64,000 bases of DNA, taken from NCBI GenBank assembly GCA_964057225.1, contig OZ059897.1, positions 9,424,001-9,488,000 of the forward strand. The letters are read 5' to 3'. Below the pieces are notes generated by a model that did not search any database, had not been told where the DNA came from, and saw only the letters and a program-made list of their open reading frames with translations. Position numbers and translations under genes: made by a program. This document shows, one piece after another, positions 60,393 through 64,000 of this stretch. The DNA is from Auanema rhodensis (taxonomy: Eukaryota > Nematoda > Chromadorea > Rhabditida > Rhabditidae). How positions within the stretch are numbered: position 1 is the first letter of the stretch; every line of letters begins with the position of its first letter.

Positions 60393-60723
60393 TTGAGTTT
60401 TACCTTTTATTTGAAATTATAACGTTTATTTTGAAAATTTATTCCTAACCTCTATCTGATCAGATAGAATTCTGTAGCTGTAACATTGTTTCAGTTCTTA
60501 GAACTCTGTTTAAGTGTTTTCAAACTTTGTATAGATAACAAGAAAAATGAAATGATAGAGATTGAACACTTCTGAGATCTTGATCCAAGGTTTTTCTGAC
60601 GGACTGATCCATTAGAGCCAAAGATTACAAGAATTATTCTGATTTCATCTGCATAAAGATCCAGTAGAAAATTACCTTTTGCTCTGAACATCTAAATGAT
60701 TCAATACAATATCAGAAATCACA

Positions 60724-60796
60724 GCCCGGTTAGCTCAGTCGGTAGAGCACCAGACTCTTAATCTGGCTGTCGCGGGTTCGAGCCCCGCATCGGGCT
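60724..60796 (+). tRNA. tRNA-Lys-CTT: tRNA-Lys(CTT), unit 74
   Basis: Identical gene; duplicate of unit 69. Confidence 0.97.
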
Positions 60797-61127
60797 TTGA
60801 GTTTTACCTTTTATTTGAAATTATAACGTTTATTTTGAAAATTTATTCCTAACCTCTATCTGATCAGATAGAATTCTGTAGATGTAACATTGTTTCAGTT
60901 CTTAGAACTCTGTTTAAGTGTTTTCAAACTTTGTATAGATAACAAGAAAAATGAAATGATAGAGATAGAACACTTCTGAGATCTTGATCCAAGGTTTTTC
61001 TGACGGACTGATCCATTAGAACCAAAGATTACAAGAATTATTCTGATTTCATCTGCATAAAGATCCAGTAGAAAATTACCTTTTGCTCTGAACATCTAAA
61101 TGATTCAATACAATATCAGAAATCACA

Positions 61128-61200
61128 GCCCGGTTAGCTCAGTCGGTAGAGCACCAGACTCTTAATCTGGCTGTCGCGGGTTCGAGCCCCGCATCGGGCT
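61128..61200 (+). tRNA. tRNA-Lys-CTT: tRNA-Lys(CTT), unit 75
   Basis: Identical gene; duplicate of unit 70. Confidence 0.97.
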
Positions 61201-61531
61201 TTGAGTTTTACCTTTTATTTGAAATTATAACGTTTATTTTGAAAATTTATTCCTAACCTCTATCTGATCAGATAGAATTCTGTAGCTGTAACATTGTTTC
61301 AGTTCTTAGAACTCTGTTTAAGTGTTTTCAAACTTTGTATAGATAACAAGAAAAATGAAATGATAGAGATAGAACACTTCTGAGATCTTGATCCAAGGTT
61401 TTTCTGACGGACTGATCCATTAGAACCAAAGATTACAAGAATTATTCTGATTTCATCTGCATAAAGATCCAGTAGAAAATTACCTTTTGCTCTGAACATC
61501 TAAATGATTCAATACAATATCAGAAATCACA

Positions 61532-61604
61532 GCCCGGTTAGCTCAGTCGGTAGAGCACCAGACTCTTAATCTGGCTGTCGCGGGTTCGAGCCCCGCATCG
61601 GGCT
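61532..61604 (+). tRNA. tRNA-Lys-CTT: tRNA-Lys(CTT), unit 76
   Basis: Identical gene; trailer TTGAG differs from unit 71 (TTAAG), marking the right limit of the duplicated block. Confidence 0.97.
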
Positions 61605-61935
61605 TTGAGTTTTACCTTTTATTTGAAATTATAACGTTTATTTTGAAAATTTATTCCTAACCTCTATCTGATCAGATAGAATTCTGTAGCTGTAACATTG
61701 TTTCAGTTCTTAGAACTCTGTTTAAGTGTTTTCAAACTTTGTATAGATAACAAGAAAAATGAAATGATAGAGATAGAACACTTCTGAGATCTTGATCCAA
61801 GGTTTTTCTGACGGACTGATCCATTAGAACCAAAGATAATAAGAATTATTCTGATTTCACCTGCATAAAGATCCAGTAGAAAATTACCTTTTGCTCTGAA
61901 CATCTAAATGATTCAATACAATATCAGAAATCACA

Positions 61936-62008
61936 GCCCGGTTAGCTCAGTCGGTAGAGCACCAGACTCTTAATCTGGCTGTCGCGGGTTCGAGCCCCGC
62001 ATCGGGCT
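61936..62008 (+). tRNA. tRNA-Lys-CTT: tRNA-Lys(CTT), unit 77
   Basis: Identical gene; GATTTCTG marker as in the Ty3/gypsy target spacer. Confidence 0.97.
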
Positions 62009-62339
62009 TTGAGTTTTACCTTTTATTTGAAATTATAACGTTTATTTTGAAAATTTATTCCTAACCTCTTTCTGATCAGATAGATTTCTGTAGATGTAAC
62101 ATTGTTTCAGTTCTTAGAACTCTGTTTAAGTGTTTTCAAACTTTGTATAGATAACAAGAAAAATGAAATGATAGAGATAGAACACTTCTAAGATCTTGAT
62201 CCAAGGTTTTTCTGACGGACTGATCCATTAGAACCAAAGATTACAAGAATTATTCTGATTTCATCTGCATAAAGATCCAGTAGAAAATTACCTTTTGCTC
62301 TGAACATCTAAATGATTCAATACAATATCAGAAATCACA

Positions 62340-62412
62340 GCCCGGTTAGCTCAGTCGGTAGAGCACCAGACTCTTAATCTGGCTGTCGCGGGTTCGAGCC
62401 CCGCATCGGGCT
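62340..62412 (+). tRNA. tRNA-Lys-CTT: tRNA-Lys(CTT), unit 78
   Basis: Identical gene; TTGAG trailer. Confidence 0.97.
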
Positions 62413-62743
62413 TTGAGTTTTACCTTTTATTTGAAATTATAACGTTTATTTTGAAAATTTATTCCTAACCTCTATCTGATCAGATAGAATTCTGTAGATG
62501 TAACATTGTTTCAGTTCTTAGAACTCTGTTTAAGTGTTTTCAAACTTTGTATAGATAACAAGAAAAATGAAATGATAGAGATAGAACACTTCTGAGATCT
62601 TGATCCAAGGTTTTTCTGACGGACTGATCCATTAGAACCAAAGATTACAAGAATTATTCTGATTTCATCTGCATAAAGATCCAGTAGAAAATTACCTTTT
62701 GCTCTGAACATCTAAATGATTCAATACAATATCAGAAATCACA

Positions 62744-62816
62744 GCCCGGTTAGCTCAGTCGGTAGAGCACCAGACTCTTAATCTGGCTGTCGCGGGTTCG
62801 AGCCCCGCATCGGGCT
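62744..62816 (+). tRNA. tRNA-Lys-CTT: tRNA-Lys(CTT), unit 79
   Basis: Identical gene; private TTCATCCGC in the spacer. Confidence 0.97.
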
Positions 62817-63147
62817 TTGAGTTTTACCTTTTATTTGAAATTATAACGTTTATTTTGAAAATTTATTCCTAACCTCTATCTGATCAGATAGAATTCTGTA
62901 GCTGTAACATTGTTTCAGTTCTTAGAACTCTGTTTAAGTGTTTTCAAACTTTGTATAGATAACAAGAAAAATGAAATGATAGAGATAGAACACTTCTGAG
63001 ATCTTGATCCAAGGTTTTTCTGACGGACTGATCCATTAGAACCAAAGATTACAAGAATTATTCTGATTTCATCCGCATAAAGATCCAGTAGAAAATTACC
63101 TTTTGCTCTGAACATCTAAATGATTCAATACAATTTTAGAAATCACA

Positions 63148-63220
63148 GCCCGGTTAGCTCAGTCGGTAGAGCACCAGACTCTTAATCTGGCTGTCGCGGG
63201 TTCGAGCCCCGCATCGGGCT
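63148..63220 (+). tRNA. tRNA-Lys-CTT: tRNA-Lys(CTT), unit 80
   Basis: Identical gene; CAATTTTAG marker before it. Confidence 0.97.
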
Positions 63221-63551
63221 TTAAGTTTTACCTTTTATTTGAAATTATAACGTTTATTTTGAAAATTTATTCCTAACCTCTATCTGATCAGATAGAATTC
63301 TGTAGCTGTAACATTGTTTCAGTTCTTAGAACTCTGTTTAAGTGTTTTCAAACTTTGTATAGATAACAAGAAAAATGAAATGATAGAGATAGAACACTTC
63401 TGAGATCTTGATCCAAGGTTTTTCTGACGGACTGATCCATTAGAACCAAAGATTACAAGAATTATTCTGATTTCATCTGCATAAAGATCCAGTAGAAAAT
63501 TACCTTTTGCTCTGAACATCTAAATGATTCAATACAATTTTAGAAATCACA

Positions 63552-63624
63552 GCCCGGTTAGCTCAGTCGGTAGAGCACCAGACTCTTAATCTGGCTGTCG
63601 CGGGTTCGAGCCCCGCATCGGGCT
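63552..63624 (+). tRNA. tRNA-Lys-CTT: tRNA-Lys(CTT), unit 81
   Basis: Identical gene; spacer nearly identical to that of unit 80. Confidence 0.97.
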
Positions 63625-63955
63625 TTAAGTTTTACCTTTTATTTGAAATTATAACGTTTATTTTGAAAATTTATTCCTAACCTCTATCTGATCAGATAGA
63701 ATTCTGTAGCTGTAACATTGTTTCAGTTCTTAGAACTCTGTTTAAGTGTTTTCAAACTTTGTATAGATAACAAGAAAAATGAAATGATAGAGATAGAACA
63801 CTTCTGAGATCTTGATCCAAGGTTTTTCTGACGGACTGATCCATTAGAACCAAAGATTACAAGAATTATTCTGATTTCATCTGCATAAAGATCCAGTAGA
63901 AAATTACCTTTTGCTCTGAACATCTAAATGATTCAATACAATTTTAGAAATCACA

Positions 63956-64000
63956 GCCCGGTTAGCTCAGTCGGTAGAGCACCAGACTCTTAATCTGGCT
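63956..64000 (+). tRNA. tRNA-Lys-CTT: tRNA-Lys(CTT), unit 82, cut by window end
   Basis: The first 45 nt (through the anticodon arm) match the other copies. Confidence 0.95.

Larger units (their letters stand above)
52330..61843 (+). repeat. Tandem segmental duplication, period 4757 bp
   Basis: 52330-57086 and 57087-61843 each hold the short LTR element plus five tRNA units. They share both LTR mismatches, the target duplication CAAG and the private spacer change TTAGAGCC (55857 and 60614). One difference seen in the element body is G52771 against A57528. One insertion followed by unequal exchange explains this; the right end of copy 2 has exchanged with other units. Confidence 0.9.
59820..64000 (+). 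repeat. Tandem tRNA-Lys(CTT) array, block 5 (10 units plus a partial one)
   Basis: 404-bp units, nearly all second lineage, running off the window end; the array therefore extends further right, and likewise left of position 1. Confidence 0.96.

Noticed and set aside
32593..63923. Repeated 66-codon minus-strand ORFs in about 20 spacers
   Set aside because: They occur only in spacer units of the second lineage, because single changes remove a stop. They are copies of the same repeat, have no domain or conserved codon pattern, and face spacer sequence whose variation ignores codon positions.

Overview
This window is eukaryotic and AT-rich. It is dominated by a giant head-to-tail array of tRNA-Lys (anticodon CTT) genes into which LTR retrotransposons have inserted. 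Most likely it comes from an invertebrate, and I favour a nematode: the BEL/Pao element carries a Gn/Gc-type (phlebovirus-like) glycoprotein region at the end of its polyprotein, the arrangement known from nematode Cer-type BEL elements. The species assignment is inference. There is no bacterial gene, CRISPR array or rRNA.

Layout. (1) 1-11427: 28 intact tRNA-Lys genes plus one broken gene, repeating every 404 bp (73-bp gene, 331-bp spacer). (2) 11428-24436: a 13.0-kb BEL/Pao element with LTRs that match throughout, a tRNA-Gly primer site, and one 2957-residue Gag-PR-RT-RH-IN-Env open frame; it inserted into the 3' end of a tRNA gene. (3) 24437-34607: 24 more tRNA-Lys genes, with a 366-bp solo-LTR-like insertion at 27354-27719. 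(4) 34608-46927: a 12.3-kb Ty3/gypsy-type element with identical 417-bp LTRs, a tRNA-Gln-like primer site, a 3066-residue polyprotein in which a glycoprotein region lies between Gag and protease, and an unrecognised 214-residue ORF near the 3' LTR. (5) 46928-52329: 13 tRNA-Lys genes. (6) 52330-55062 and 57087-59819: two copies of an internally deleted, non-autonomous Ty3/gypsy element that arose by a 4757-bp tandem duplication carrying five tRNA units. (7) 59820-64000: ten full tRNA-Lys genes and one cut by the window end.

In total there are 80 complete tRNA-Lys(CTT) genes, one broken by the BEL insertion and one cut by the window edge. All are on the + strand. Nearly all are identical over 73 bp, with intact A and B boxes and a T-run terminator, while the spacers carry linked variants. 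Those variants show higher-order repeats (nine-unit and six-unit blocks) and two spacer lineages, as expected from unequal crossing-over with homogenisation.

How the parts relate. The array looks like a rDNA-like or satellite-like tRNA locus acting as a landing platform for LTR elements. The elements carry no detectable function for the array. The most unusual points are the scale of the array, the Gag-glycoprotein-Pol order in the Ty3/gypsy element, an extra zinc-knuckle ORF and a Pol III promoter-like tRNA-like sequence at the 3' end of the BEL element, and an orphan ORF with its own TATA-like motif in the Ty3/gypsy element. Residue numbers for the Ty3/gypsy polyprotein count from the ATG at 36282.
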